The notes under the pieces are model-generated. The model was given only the letters and a program-made list of their open reading frames with translations. It had not been told where the DNA came from and searched no databases. Below, piece by piece: positions 1 to 8,789 of a stretch of 64,000 bases of DNA; within the stretch, counting starts at the first letter, position 1; every line of letters begins with the position of its first letter. The DNA comes from Anaerolineales bacterium. GTDB taxonomy: Bacteria; Chloroflexota; Anaerolineae; JAAEKA01. Where the stretch lies: positions 1 through 64,000 of the forward strand of contig JACKBI010000020.1 in NCBI GenBank assembly GCA_020634615.1, written 5' to 3'. Made by a program: the position numbers and the translations under genes.

Positions 1-1884
1 TGGTTCAACTTCAGTATGCCAGTGTTTCCCGGCAGCAACTGGATTGCCCCGATCTTTGCTGCGCTGGTGTTTGTCATCGGCGGTGTTCCCTTCCTGCGTA
101 TGGCCGTGCCCGAACTGCGCAACCGCCAGCCGGGCATGATGACACTGATCTCACTGGCCATCGCGGTTTCGTTCTTCTACAGCCTGGCGGCCCTGATTTT
201 CGCTCCGGGCAGCGGCTTCTTCTGGGAGCTGGTGACACTGATCGACATCATGCTGCTCGGCCACTGGCTGGAGATGCGCAGCGTGCGCCAGGCGTCTGGC
301 GCGCTCGACGAGCTGGCCAAGTTGATGCCCGACACGGCCGAGCGCATCGCGTCCGATGGCAGCGTCGAGTCGGTGCAGACGAGTGACTTGAAAACCGGTG
401 ATCTGGTGCTGGTTAGGCCGGGCGCCAGCGTCCCGGCTGACGGCGAGATCGCCGAGGGCGACTCGGACGTCAACGAGGCGATGATCACCGGTGAGTCGCG
501 GCCGGTCAGCAAAGGGCCGGGCGACCGCGCCATCGCCGGCTCGATCAACGGCAGCGGCAGCCTGCGGGTGCGCATCACCGCCACTGGCGATCAGACTGCG
601 CTGGCCGGCATCATGCGCCTGGTGGATCAGGCTCAGCAGAGCAAGTCGCGCACCCAGATTCTGGCCGACAAGGCGGCCGGCTGGCTGTTCTACGTCGCTC
701 TGGGTGCAGCCGTTGTGACCGCGATCGCCTGGATCGCCGCTACCGGTTTCAGCGTCGATGCGGCCGAGCGGGTGGCAACGGTGCTGGTCATTGCCTGCCC
801 GCACGCGCTGGGGTTGGCCATCCCGCTGGTGGTGGCCATTTCCACCAGCCTGGCGGCGAGCAACGGCATCCTGGTGCGCGACCGGCTGGCGCTGGAGCAG
901 GCGCGTGAGATCGACACGGTAATCTTCGACAAGACCGGCACGCTGACCAAGGGCGATTTCGGCGTAGTGGGTATGGCCGTAGCTGATGGCGTGGACCGCG
1001 ACGCGGCCCTGGCGCTGACCGCTGCCGTGGAGGGCGACTCGGAGCACATCATCGCCCGCGCCCTGCGCAGCGCGGCGGAAGAAAAGAGTCTGTCCCTGCC
1101 GGCCGTCGACGACTTCGAGGCGATCAAGGGCCGCGGCGTACGAGCAGCAGCCTCAGGGCGCACGATCCACGTCGGCGGACCGCGGCTGCTGGAGATGCTG
1201 GAGTTGACGCCTGCCGAGCCATTGATCAGCTTCGCCGACCAGGCCGGCGCCAAAGGACAGAGCGTGGTCTTCCTGGTGGATAACGACACGGTGAGTGCCG
1301 CATTTGCCCTGGCCGATGTCGTTCGCGATGAGAGCAAACAGGCTGTAGACCGCCTGCATGAGCTGGGTGTCCGGGTCGTGATGCTGACCGGCGACAGCAA
1401 GGCTGTGGCAGCCGCTGTGGCAGGGGAGCTGGATATCGACGACTACATCGCTGAGGTGTTGCCGGAGAACAAGGATGAGAAGGTAGCTGCCTTACAGGCA
1501 GAAGGGCGCAAGGTTGCCATGGTGGGCGATGGTGTCAACGACGCACCGGCGTTAGCGCGCGCCGATGTCGGCATCGCTATTGGCAGCGGCACCGACGTAG
1601 CCATCGAGTCGGCCGGCATCATCCTGGTCAAGAGCAACCCGCTGGATGTGGTCAAGATCTTCGATCTGAGCCGCGCCAGCTACAGCAAGATGCGGCAAAA
1701 CTTGCTCTGGGCGACCGGCTACAATGTGATCGCAATCCCGCTGGCAGCCGGCGTACTCTACCCGTTCTTTGGCATTCTGCTATCGCCGGCTGCAGGCGCG
1801 ATCCTCATGTCGTTGAGCACCATCGTCGTTGCCATCAACGCGCAAACGCTGCGGCGTGCCAGGCTAGGCGCATCCGCAGCGTAG
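1..1884 (+). CDS. copB: Heavy-metal P1B-type ATPase (CopB-like), 5' end outside the window
   Basis: Membrane cation pump that couples ATP hydrolysis to export of copper or silver. The frame is open from base 1 and the first Met at base 16 lies within the membrane domain, so the N-terminus is missing. Visible landmarks, counted from base 1, are the TGES phosphatase loop near residue 163, the metal-binding CPH motif in a transmembrane helix near 266, the DKTGTLT phosphorylation site near 310 and GDGVNDAP near 509. CPH instead of CPC is typical of CopB-type pumps. Six or more hydrophobic segments remain. It ends 38 bp from a convergent gene. The family call is firm; the exact metal is inference. 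Confidence 0.9.
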   Translation, partial: WFNFSMPVFPGSNWIAPIFAALVFVIGGVPFLRMAVPELRNRQPGMMTLISLAIAVSFFYSLAALIFAPGSGFFWELVTLIDIMLLGHWLEMRSVRQASGALDELAKLMPDTAERIASDGSVESVQTSDLKTGDLVLVRPGASVPADGEIAEGDSDVNEAMITGESRPVSKGPGDRAIAGSINGSGSLRVRITATGDQTALAGIMRLVDQAQQSKSRTQILADKAAGWLFYVALGAAVVTAIAWIAATGFSVDAAERVATVLVIACPHALGLAIPLVVAISTSLAASNGILVRDRLALEQAREIDTVIFDKTGTLTKGDFGVVGMAVADGVDRDAALALTAAVEGDSEHIIARALRSAAEEKSLSLPAVDDFEAIKGRGVRAAASGRTIHVGGPRLLEMLELTPAEPLISFADQAGAKGQSVVFLVDNDTVSAAFALADVVRDESKQAVDRLHELGVRVVMLTGDSKAVAAAVAGELDIDDYIAEVLPENKDEKVAALQAEGRKVAMVGDGVNDAPALARADVGIAIGSGTDVAIESAGIILVKSNPLDVVKIFDLSRASYSKMRQNLLWATGYNVIAIPLAAGVLYPFFGILLSPAAGAILMSLSTIVVAINAQTLRRARLGASAA

Positions 1885-1922
1885 GTTGCACTGGAAATCG
1901 ATTTGCACCCAGGTGCGTTCCG

Positions 1923-2462
1923 CTAACGGATCACTGATCGCACCAACCAGATCACCTTCCTGATCAGGTCCACACCGACCGCGATTGCAATTATCGCCAG
2001 GATAAAGGGGATGATCCAGGTGAACATGGGCGACATCTCGCGCATGACCTGGGTCCAGCCGAGGTCTGCTGTTGCCAGACCTGGGTTGATGGCGTTCATC
2101 GGCGAGCCAAACAGCAGGCTCAGGATGATGTTAAGACCAAGCACAATCACCACGATATCCAGCACGCGGGTGGCCAGGGTCCAATGGCCCAGCGAGAGAT
2201 GCGCGATGTTCAGACTTAAGGCCAGGATCCACCAGATGTTGAACCAGGGTAGCCAGGTCGCGAGAAATACGGAGTTGAGCAGGGGATAGAAGCTGATCTC
2301 ATCGCCGGTAAATTGCCAGATCCCGATCCGATCCGGATAGAGGTTAAAGACCAGCATCAGGATCACGATAGCGCAGATGTTGAAGATGGCCTTGGCCTTG
2401 GGAAAGCGGTTGATGTCTTTTTGCTTGCTGGATACGTTGGTCTGGTCGAGAGTTAGAGACAT
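1923..2462 (-). CDS. Small polytopic membrane protein of unknown function
   Basis: 179 residues. A charged N-terminus of about 25 residues is followed by about four hydrophobic segments near residues 25-45, 62-85, 92-118 and 145-172. No catalytic motif is visible and I do not recognise a family. The start is supported by an AGGAG-like sequence just upstream (complement of 2469-2475). It converges on the metal ATPase gene and is separated by 190 bp from the end of the next minus-strand gene, so it is probably transcribed alone. Confidence 0.7.
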   Translation of the reverse strand: MSLTLDQTNVSSKQKDINRFPKAKAIFNICAIVILMLVFNLYPDRIGIWQFTGDEISFYPLLNSVFLATWLPWFNIWWILALSLNIAHLSLGHWTLATRVLDIVVIVLGLNIILSLLFGSPMNAINPGLATADLGWTQVMREMSPMFTWIIPFILAIIAIAVGVDLIRKVIWLVRSVIR

Positions 2463-2593
2463 TTTCAGTGCTCCTTATTGGGCAGTGGGTGGGGCCTCTG
2501 GATCACAGGTCGCTGGTGTGTTCATTACGCCGTCCTAGTTCAATCATACACGAAGGCGTTTCCGATTGCATCGTACAAATGGGACATCCTGCA

Positions 2594-2609
2594 CTGTCCA
2601 ATCGGACAG
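2594..2609. repeat. Short palindrome between genes
   Basis: CTGTCC-aatc-GGACAG, a perfect 6-bp inverted repeat in the 190-bp gap 2463-2652. It could be an operator or a relic of the aggactg-type palindromes found elsewhere in the window. Nothing else was recognised in this gap. Confidence 0.4.
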
Positions 2610-2652
2610 GAACCTTCGAAAGAGCGGCGTTGCGGGGAGGGTGATGCTGTCG

Positions 2653-5600
2653 TCAACCCGCCACGAAGTGCGCATCGTCCAGTTGCTCGGCCTGGCCGAG
2701 GCTGGCCAGCGTTTCCAGCAGCTCGGCGACGCGCGCGGCTGGTGCGCCGTCGAAACGAGCCGCGACCTGCGCGGCGGTGACGGGGACGGCTGCCGACGCG
2801 AGCGCGGCGCGGACGGCCTGCGCCTGGTCGGCCATACGCGCCGGCCAGGGGAGGCGGGAGCGAGACTCCTTATCAGGTTGGTCAGCGGGGAGGTCTTCTT
2901 CGATGAGTGCGTGCTGCGTGAAACGTGACGCGTGATCGTCGGGGGCCTGGTATTCGGGGCGCAGCCAGCGAATGATGCCACGTTCTTCCTCGGCGGCCCG
3001 TTCGGCGTTGAGCGCGACGAGACGTTCCAGTATCTGCTCGTCGCTGAGAGTGACCGGCCAGCCGTAGGCGTCGAAGACGGCCGCGTCGAGGTCGTCGTGC
3101 AGTTGCCGCAGCACGGACACCAGCCCCTGCTCGTGGACGGCCTTGTCCTTGCCGGTCAACGGCTGGCCGGCGCACAGTTTTTCCTGGACGTTGTACATGT
3201 CTGTCAGGGTGAGCTTGGGATGCAGCGCCTGCTGGCGTTTGCGGTGCGCGTCCAGTTCCTCGGCGATGGCGCGGATGCGGGCTTTCTGTTCGTCGCTGGC
3301 GGCGGGGAAGGGGAACGGCTCGAAGCAGCGAGTTTTGTTGTAGCGCGGATCGTTGCCAACACCAAGACGTCCACCAGCGCCCAGCGCCCAGGTGACGTGC
3401 ACGCGGCTGGAGAGAACGCCCAGGAACCAGGCCTCGTCCAGCGCGATGTTGACCAGCATATTGTCGGGCAGGATCGAGGCATCGAGGAAAACAAAGAAGC
3501 GGTGTTTTGAGGTCTCGACGGTGGCGATGTAGCGCGAAAGGCCAGACAAGGCGGGACGAAGGCTGGCGCGCGGCTCGCCGTGGATCCACCAGTTGATGCG
3601 ATAACTGGCGCGGTTGTTTTGGTCACGGTCAGGTTTGACTCGCTCGTAGACCCACTGGTAGACCGCAGGAAACTGCGTTCGCACCTCGTCAACGCTCAGT
3701 CCAAACAGATCAATGACCATGACGCCGCGGGGTGTGGCAGTCAGGTCACGTCCGTTGCGGTACGGGCGGATGTGTCGTTCAAGCCCAGATACTGTACCCA
3801 GACCGAGGGTTTGAGCTTCCTCTTCTGTGACGATGAACCCAGAACCAAACAACTGAACGCCGCGACCGCTGACGTCGCCATTTGCTTTCAAGGCTGTTGC
3901 GCCAGCCACGTCGCTGCCGGTTGTCAGATTTGCCAACACACGACCAACGCTGCGTCTGAATGAGATTTCTGCTGCGTCTCCGTCGCCCGCCCGCTCGGTT
4001 GCCACTTCTTGTAGTACTCCGGCTACCTCGCCGGCCGCGCCGACGGTCATCGCGATGCGCACGGCTGCGCCGTCGGTGGTGTCCACCCACGGGTGGTCAG
4101 GGATGGCGAAAAGCAGTGACAATGGCGGCGTGGCCGACAGGTGGTGCTCGATGACGCGGCGGTTGAAGGTCTGGCGCAGGCTGTTGGTGGTGATCAGCCC
4201 GAAGCGCTGGATGCGGCCGCTGCGAGCCAGCTCGGCTGCTTTATCCCACCAAAACATGACGTAGTCCGCCGAGGCGGGGACGTTTTTGTATGCCTTGCGG
4301 ATCGCCTCAGTGTAGCCGTCGCCCAGCGCGTCGCGCATACGGGCGGTGCCGATGAACGGCGGGTTGCCGACCACGAAGTCGGTCTGCGGCCACTCGGCCG
4401 GCCGCGGGTTGATGTAACGAAAGGCTGGCACACGCGCGGTCTCGTCGGGCACTTCGAGGCCGGTCACCGGATGCGTCTTGGTGGTGCGCCCGTCCCAGCG
4501 GGTCACGGGGTTGCCGTCCCCGTCCAGCAGCGGCTCGACCGCGTCCCAGGCCAGCACGGCGTCGCGGCATTCGATGTTGTGGGCGCGGTGGATGATCGGC
4601 TCGGGCGGGCGCACGTCGCCGTGGCTGCGGAAATGCCATTGCAGGAAGCCGATCCACAGCACCAGTTCGGCGATGGCGGCGGCGCGCGGGTTGACCTCGA
4701 TGCCCAGGAACTGCTCCGGGCGCACCATCAGGCTCTCCATCTCCAGCAGCATCTGCTGCCCGCCCAACTGGCGGCGCACCTCCAGTACCTCGCCCTCCAG
4801 CCGCTTCAGGTGTTCCAGGGTCGCGTAGAGGAAGTTGCCGGAGCCGCAGGCCGGGTCCAGCACGCGCACCGATGCCAGCCGCTGCTGGAATTGCTCGATC
4901 TCGTCCAGCGCCTTGCCGGCCTTATCCTGTTCAGCCAGCAGCAGCGCAGCAGCCTGCGCGGCCTCCCACTCGGCGCGCAGCGGCTCGACGACAGTGGGCA
5001 GCACCAGCCGGTCAACGTAGGCGCGCGGGGTGTAGTGCGCACCCAGCTTGTGGCGTTCGGTCGGGTCCAGCGCCCGCTCCAGCAACGTGCCAAAGATGGC
5101 CGGCTCCACGTCGCGCCAGTCGGCCTGCGCAGCCTCGATCAGCAGTTGCAACTGGTCGGCGGTCAGCGGCAGTGCGCTGCTCTCCTCGAATAGCCCGCCG
5201 TCGAAATAAGGTATCTGCAAGCGCAGCGCCAGCGAGAAGCCGCCGGTGTTCATGGTGCGCCACAGCTCGCCGACGAACTCGGGGAAATGGGCGACGTTGC
5301 GGCGCGCGTCAGCCAGCAACTGGGTGAAGCTGCCGGCCGGCAGCAGCCCCACGTCCTCGGCGAACATGGTGAACAGGCAGCGCATCAGAAAGTGCGCGAC
5401 GGTCTCGGGGTCGTAGTCGCCTTCCAGCGCCCGCGCCAGCCGCGCCAACCGGTCGGCGATGTCGCGCGTCACCCGTGCGCTGCGGCGGGCCGGATCCAGG
5501 CTCATGGGATCGAGCCAGACGGTGCGCAGCAGTTCGCGCGTGTCTTCGTCGGTCAGGTCGGCCAGCTCGATGCGATAACTCTGCGGGTCGGGGAAGGGCA

Positions 5601-6114
5601 GGTAGTTGCCGCCGCTGCGAGTGAACTCGGCGTAGAGGGCGATGGACTGACCGACGTCCACGACCACGAGGAAAGGCGGGCGGCCGTCGCCGATCTCGCC
5701 GGGCGGCAGGTTGCGGGCGTACATCTGCGCCTGCTGTTTGGCGCGCTCCATGGCCGTGTCCCAGGCCGAGGTGCCGCGCACGGCTGTGCCGCGACGGCGC
5801 TGCTTGCGCTGCCGCTCGCCCGCTGTGGAGAGGGCCGCGGGCGGCTGCTGTTGGTCGCTGCCCTGCTTGGCCTCCAGCACGAAGCTGCCACGCCGGTAGA
5901 GGTCGATGCGCCCGGTTGTGCCGTGCGGCAGCGGTACCGGCTTCTCGAAGACGTAGACGTTGCCCGCCTCGTCAGGGACAGTCGGATTGGGCCGCGGCAG
6001 GTCGAGCACGTCGCACAGTTCGGAGAGAAAAAGCTGGTAGTTGGCGCGCTCAGCCGCGCCGGAAGCCTGCCAGCGGGCGATGAAGGAGTCTGTGGTCAGG
6101 ATGTTTGGTGGCAT
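2653..6114 (-). CDS. MmeI-like type IIL/IIG restriction-modification enzyme
   Basis: Single-chain DNA methyltransferase and endonuclease, 1153 residues from the preferred start. The N-terminus carries D71-x9-E81-x-K83, the same D-x9-ExK nuclease spacing as MmeI, in a conserved 'GRIDLY...LEAKQG' context. Methyltransferase motif I (DPACGSGNF) lies near residue 419 and catalytic motif IV (NPPF, N6-adenine type) near 583. A target-recognition region and a C-terminal winged-helix-like segment follow. The open frame reaches 6174, but the start at 6114 (MPPNIL) fits the family N-terminus. There are no separate R, M or S genes, as expected for type IIL, where the same methyltransferase protects the host. 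Near residue 1060 a short stretch (HASRFTQHA) resembles translated dispersed repeat; see findings. Confidence 0.88.
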   Translation of the reverse strand: MPPNILTTDSFIARWQASGAAERANYQLFLSELCDVLDLPRPNPTVPDEAGNVYVFEKPVPLPHGTTGRIDLYRRGSFVLEAKQGSDQQQPPAALSTAGERQRKQRRRGTAVRGTSAWDTAMERAKQQAQMYARNLPPGEIGDGRPPFLVVVDVGQSIALYAEFTRSGGNYLPFPDPQSYRIELADLTDEDTRELLRTVWLDPMSLDPARRSARVTRDIADRLARLARALEGDYDPETVAHFLMRCLFTMFAEDVGLLPAGSFTQLLADARRNVAHFPEFVGELWRTMNTGGFSLALRLQIPYFDGGLFEESSALPLTADQLQLLIEAAQADWRDVEPAIFGTLLERALDPTERHKLGAHYTPRAYVDRLVLPTVVEPLRAEWEAAQAAALLLAEQDKAGKALDEIEQFQQRLASVRVLDPACGSGNFLYATLEHLKRLEGEVLEVRRQLGGQQMLLEMESLMVRPEQFLGIEVNPRAAAIAELVLWIGFLQWHFRSHGDVRPPEPIIHRAHNIECRDAVLAWDAVEPLLDGDGNPVTRWDGRTTKTHPVTGLEVPDETARVPAFRYINPRPAEWPQTDFVVGNPPFIGTARMRDALGDGYTEAIRKAYKNVPASADYVMFWWDKAAELARSGRIQRFGLITTNSLRQTFNRRVIEHHLSATPPLSLLFAIPDHPWVDTTDGAAVRIAMTVGAAGEVAGVLQEVATERAGDGDAAEISFRRSVGRVLANLTTGSDVAGATALKANGDVSGRGVQLFGSGFIVTEEEAQTLGLGTVSGLERHIRPYRNGRDLTATPRGVMVIDLFGLSVDEVRTQFPAVYQWVYERVKPDRDQNNRASYRINWWIHGEPRASLRPALSGLSRYIATVETSKHRFFVFLDASILPDNMLVNIALDEAWFLGVLSSRVHVTWALGAGGRLGVGNDPRYNKTRCFEPFPFPAASDEQKARIRAIAEELDAHRKRQQALHPKLTLTDMYNVQEKLCAGQPLTGKDKAVHEQGLVSVLRQLHDDLDAAVFDAYGWPVTLSDEQILERLVALNAERAAEEERGIIRWLRPEYQAPDDHASRFTQHALIEEDLPADQPDKESRSRLPWPARMADQAQAVRAALASAAVPVTAAQVAARFDGAPAARVAELLETLASLGQAEQLDDAHFVAG

Positions 6115-6184
6115 GCGGCAGGTTTCGGGTGTTTCCCAAGCTCGGGGAGGTTCTCCACGCTGCAATAATACCACATTGAGTAAC

Positions 6185-6291
6185 TATTCAGCCAGGACTG
6201 ACGGTCCTTGTCAATCACTAACCCTTCAACTGGCGCGTCACTCACTTTGTCACAAGACCAGGGCTGTCAGTCCTCTGTAGCCTGAATAGCA
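6185..6291. repeat. Imperfect palindromic element (aggactg family)
   Basis: Outer arms CTATTCAGcc and ..cctgAATAG flank inner arms CAGGACTGAC and GTCAGTCCT, giving an inverted repeat of about 107 bp. The AGGACTG-n-CAGTCCT core recurs at 43596-43641. It carries no ORF and is probably a non-autonomous MITE- or REP-like element. Confidence 0.6.
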
Positions 6292-6315
6292 ACGTCCGGG
6301 CAAGGAGGTGATACA

Positions 6316-6468
6316 ATGAGCCGCTTGAAGCGTTTAGTGCCTGCCGATCCTCTATCTTTGGTGACGCCGGGCACGCTTCAGAAGCTGTTTGAGAAGCCGC
6401 CTGTTCAGACTTCGGAAGTCGCCGGGTCAACAAACGAGGCTAACCCAACCGTTACAAGCCAGTCGTGA
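6316..6468 (+). CDS. Small ORF (50 aa) with ideal ribosome-binding site
   Basis: AAGGAGGTGAT, a near-perfect Shine-Dalgarno, stands 4 nt before ATG at 6316. The frame encodes 50 residues beginning MSRLKRLVPADPL and stops at 6466-6468. Residues from about 23 onward are encoded by the dispersed palindromic element at 6383-6503 (KLFEK...TSEVAGST). So this is either a small gene whose 3' end was replaced by the repeat or a true microprotein. The stop is 81 bp before the first of two paralogous membrane-protein genes, and the three could be co-transcribed. No family is recognised. Confidence 0.45.
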   Translation: MSRLKRLVPADPLSLVTPGTLQKLFEKPPVQTSEVAGSTNEANPTVTSQS

Positions 6469-6503
6469 CAAGCAAGCGGCGACTTCCGAAGTCATTTCAA
6501 AGT
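6383..6503. repeat. MITE-like palindromic element, family A, copy 1
   Basis: GACTTCGGAAGTCGCC (6408-6423) and GGCGACTTCCGAAGTC (6478-6493) face each other. They sit inside weaker terminal inverted repeats, AAGCTGTTTGA at the left and a TTTCAAAG-type right end. Related copies lie at 21855-21978, 17944-18032, 48236-48351 and, degenerate, near 38117-38165. Confidence 0.75.
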
Positions 6504-6549
6504 GCTTCTCAGAAGGGTCAGATCTTGTCCCGATAGAAGGAGTCTCCTC

Positions 6550-7116
6550 ATGTCCCCATCACCGGCTGGCGACATCGTGTTTCGCCTCGACACGATCGAC
6601 CAACTCTTCAACGCCCCAGATATCAATCCATTTTCCAGCGAGCAAATCGACATGCTGGGCGAGCCAGCGATTACGCTCATCGTCCGCCGGCTGATGGTGA
6701 GTCGATCCCGCAACTGGAAAGGCGTCAAGCTGGTCCTGAAACTGCCCGCCGACCAGATCACGCCCGACCTGGAGGCGCAAACCAGGGAGGCGCTGCGTCG
6801 GCACGCTGCCGCAAAGATCGAGGACAACCGGCTGCAGATTCGCCTCTCGCGGGTTCGTAGCTTGATTGGCCTGGGCCTTGTCACTGCGATCTCAATTGTC
6901 GTGGTCGCAGTCGCTTATGTCTTGCTCAACAACGTTTTCACGACAGCTTCGCAGATTGTGCGAGGAATAGCGGTTGCGACCATCAGCGTGTTTGTATGGG
7001 TGATCCTTTGGGATCCGATGGAGCAGCTATTCTTCGGTTGGGTCGAGCCCCGTCTGGAAAACAATGCCCTGCGCAAGCTTCAGAACCTTGAAATCGTTGT
7101 GCAGCCCAAGTCATAG
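6550..7116 (+). CDS. Membrane protein, paralog of the next gene
   Basis: 188 residues from ATG 6550, preceded by AAGGAG about 7 nt upstream; longer in-frame starts lack such a site. The N-terminal soluble part of about 105 residues includes an 'INPFSSEQIDMLGE' stretch, 'KLPADQITPDL' and 'AAAKIEDNRLQ'. Two transmembrane segments follow near 110-130 and 135-155, then a short cytosolic tail. The same layout and near-identical motifs occur in the next gene, 17 bp downstream, so the pair arose by tandem duplication. Function is unknown; no catalytic motif was seen. Confidence 0.75.
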   Translation: MSPSPAGDIVFRLDTIDQLFNAPDINPFSSEQIDMLGEPAITLIVRRLMVSRSRNWKGVKLVLKLPADQITPDLEAQTREALRRHAAAKIEDNRLQIRLSRVRSLIGLGLVTAISIVVVAVAYVLLNNVFTTASQIVRGIAVATISVFVWVILWDPMEQLFFGWVEPRLENNALRKLQNLEIVVQPKS

Positions 7117-7133
7117 CCCTCGAGGATCGAGCC

Positions 7134-7694
7134 ATGCCTGCAGAATCAGGAATCGTCGTTCAGCTCAGCAACATTCAAGAGTTCTTTGTTGCGCCCCCAG
7201 TGAATCCTTTCTCCACCCGCAGGGTCGACATCCTGGGAGAAACAGGTCTGGAGATCGCGCAAAAGCGGGTGCTGCAGCATTGGCCGTTCCTGCCGCGCAC
7301 CGTCCATATCACGGTACAGTTGCCACCCGATCAGATCTCACGCGATCTGGCGCAGGCCACGCGCGCCGCTGTGCAGCATTACTGTGCCGACAAGATCGAC
7401 GACAACCGGGCTCAGAGAAAACTGACTGTGCGAAACTCACTGCGCCAACTGGCGGCGGCGGCGGTGGTCATCGTGCTGGCGTTGATGTTTGTTGGATTGC
7501 TGGTAGCGAATCCCCTGGGACTGCTGCCGGACTTTCTGCGCGGGATACTGATCGTGCTGGCGATATATGCCTGTGCTGTGCTCAGTTTCGACGCCTTGTG
7601 GTCCCTGGCCTTCGACTGGGTGCCGTTCGTGCAGGAGAACTCAGTGTATCGTGTGATAGCAGCCAGCGACATCACGATCGCCCCGGCAGATTGA
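7134..7694 (+). CDS. Membrane protein, tandem paralog
   Basis: 186 residues. It shares with the preceding gene the motifs VNPFSTRRVDILGE, LPPDQISRDL and ADKIDDNRAQRKL in the soluble N-terminal part, followed by two adjacent hydrophobic helices at about 103-125 and 132-152. The 17-bp spacing suggests one transcript and possibly a heteromeric complex, which is inference. The end converges on the sugar-permease gene. Function is unknown. Confidence 0.75.
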   Translation: MPAESGIVVQLSNIQEFFVAPPVNPFSTRRVDILGETGLEIAQKRVLQHWPFLPRTVHITVQLPPDQISRDLAQATRAAVQHYCADKIDDNRAQRKLTVRNSLRQLAAAAVVIVLALMFVGLLVANPLGLLPDFLRGILIVLAIYACAVLSFDALWSLAFDWVPFVQENSVYRVIAASDITIAPAD

Positions 7695-7781
7695 GATGGG
7701 CGGAGAATACAAGTACCGGTACGCCGGACCATGATCACCCGGAACTGGTCGGCGCGCCGCCCTATTGGACGGGCTGTGGGC

Positions 7782-8786
7782 CTACCGGCCTCTTCGTCGG
7801 ATGATGTCCAGGTAAACCGCCAACACCACGATGACGCCGGTGATCACCATCTGCCATTCCTGCGGCACGCTGAGAATGCGCAGGCCGTTGGTCAGCGTGC
7901 TGATGATCAGCGCGCCGATCAGCGTGCCGAGGATCGTGCCTTCACCGCCGCTGAGGCTGGTGCCGCCGATGACCACCGCCGCGATGGCTTCCAGTTCGTA
8001 GCCGATGCCCAGCGCCGGCTGGGCCGAGTTGAGCCGTGAGGCGATCATGACGCCGGCCAGCCCGCTGAACGCGCCGCCCAGCGCGTAGATGGCCGTCTTC
8101 CAGTTGGCGACGTTGACGCCTGACAGGCGCGTCGCCTCCTCGTTGCTGCCGATGGCCACCGCGTAGCGTCCCAGCACCGTCTTGCCCAGGATGAACGCCG
8201 CCACCAACGACGCGCCAAACAGAATAAACACCGCGTTGGGCACCGAGAACCCGGGAATCACCGCGCCGACCACCGATCCCATCATGATGTCACGAAAGCC
8301 AGGGGTGTCGTTGAAATAGATCGGTTTGACGCCGGAGATCACCAGCGACAGCCCGCGGGCGATCATCATCATGCCCAGCGTTGCGATGAAAGGGGGAATC
8401 TTCATGCGGGCGATCATCAAGCCGCTGAGCAGCCCGGCCGTGGTGCCAGTCAACAGGCCGACGACGATGCCAACCGGAACCGGCAAGCCCTGGTTGGTAA
8501 CGGCCACGCCGGTCATGACGGCGGAAAGCGTCATCACTGTGCCGACCGAGAGGTCGATGCCGGCAGTGATGATCACAAACGTCACACCCAGCGCCAGCAC
8601 GCCGTTGACGGCGGTCGCCACCAGGATGCTGCTGATATTATCCGGGGTGCGGAAGAAGGGCGATGCCAGCGAAAAGAAGATGAAAATCAGGATCAGGGCA
8701 GAAAATGCCAGCAGCTTTTGGGCCGCATCAGCCCGCAGCAGCGAGCGTTTCTTGGGGGCCGCGGTCGCGGCATCGGTAGTTGCCAT
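7782..8786 (-). CDS. rbsC: Ribose-class sugar ABC transporter permease (RbsC-like)
   Basis: 334-residue inner-membrane permease of the CUT2 class, with about 8-10 hydrophobic segments. The family signatures 'SVGTVMTLSAV', 'KIPPFIATLGMMMIARGLS' and 'VVIGGTSLSGGEGTILGTLIGALI' are present. It begins 3 bp after the ATPase gene and forms an operon with it and the binding-protein gene. Substrate cannot be read from sequence; adjacent rhamnulokinase suggests a deoxyhexose. Confidence 0.9.
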   Translation of the reverse strand: MATTDAATAAPKKRSLLRADAAQKLLAFSALILIFIFFSLASPFFRTPDNISSILVATAVNGVLALGVTFVIITAGIDLSVGTVMTLSAVMTGVAVTNQGLPVPVGIVVGLLTGTTAGLLSGLMIARMKIPPFIATLGMMMIARGLSLVISGVKPIYFNDTPGFRDIMMGSVVGAVIPGFSVPNAVFILFGASLVAAFILGKTVLGRYAVAIGSNEEATRLSGVNVANWKTAIYALGGAFSGLAGVMIASRLNSAQPALGIGYELEAIAAVVIGGTSLSGGEGTILGTLIGALIISTLTNGLRILSVPQEWQMVITGVIVVLAVYLDIIRRRGR

Positions 8787-8789
8787 GGG

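Noticed and set aside
4141..5193. 350-residue open frame on the plus strand
   Set aside because: Antisense to the restriction-methylation gene; low-complexity residues and no family pattern. A GC-driven shadow frame.
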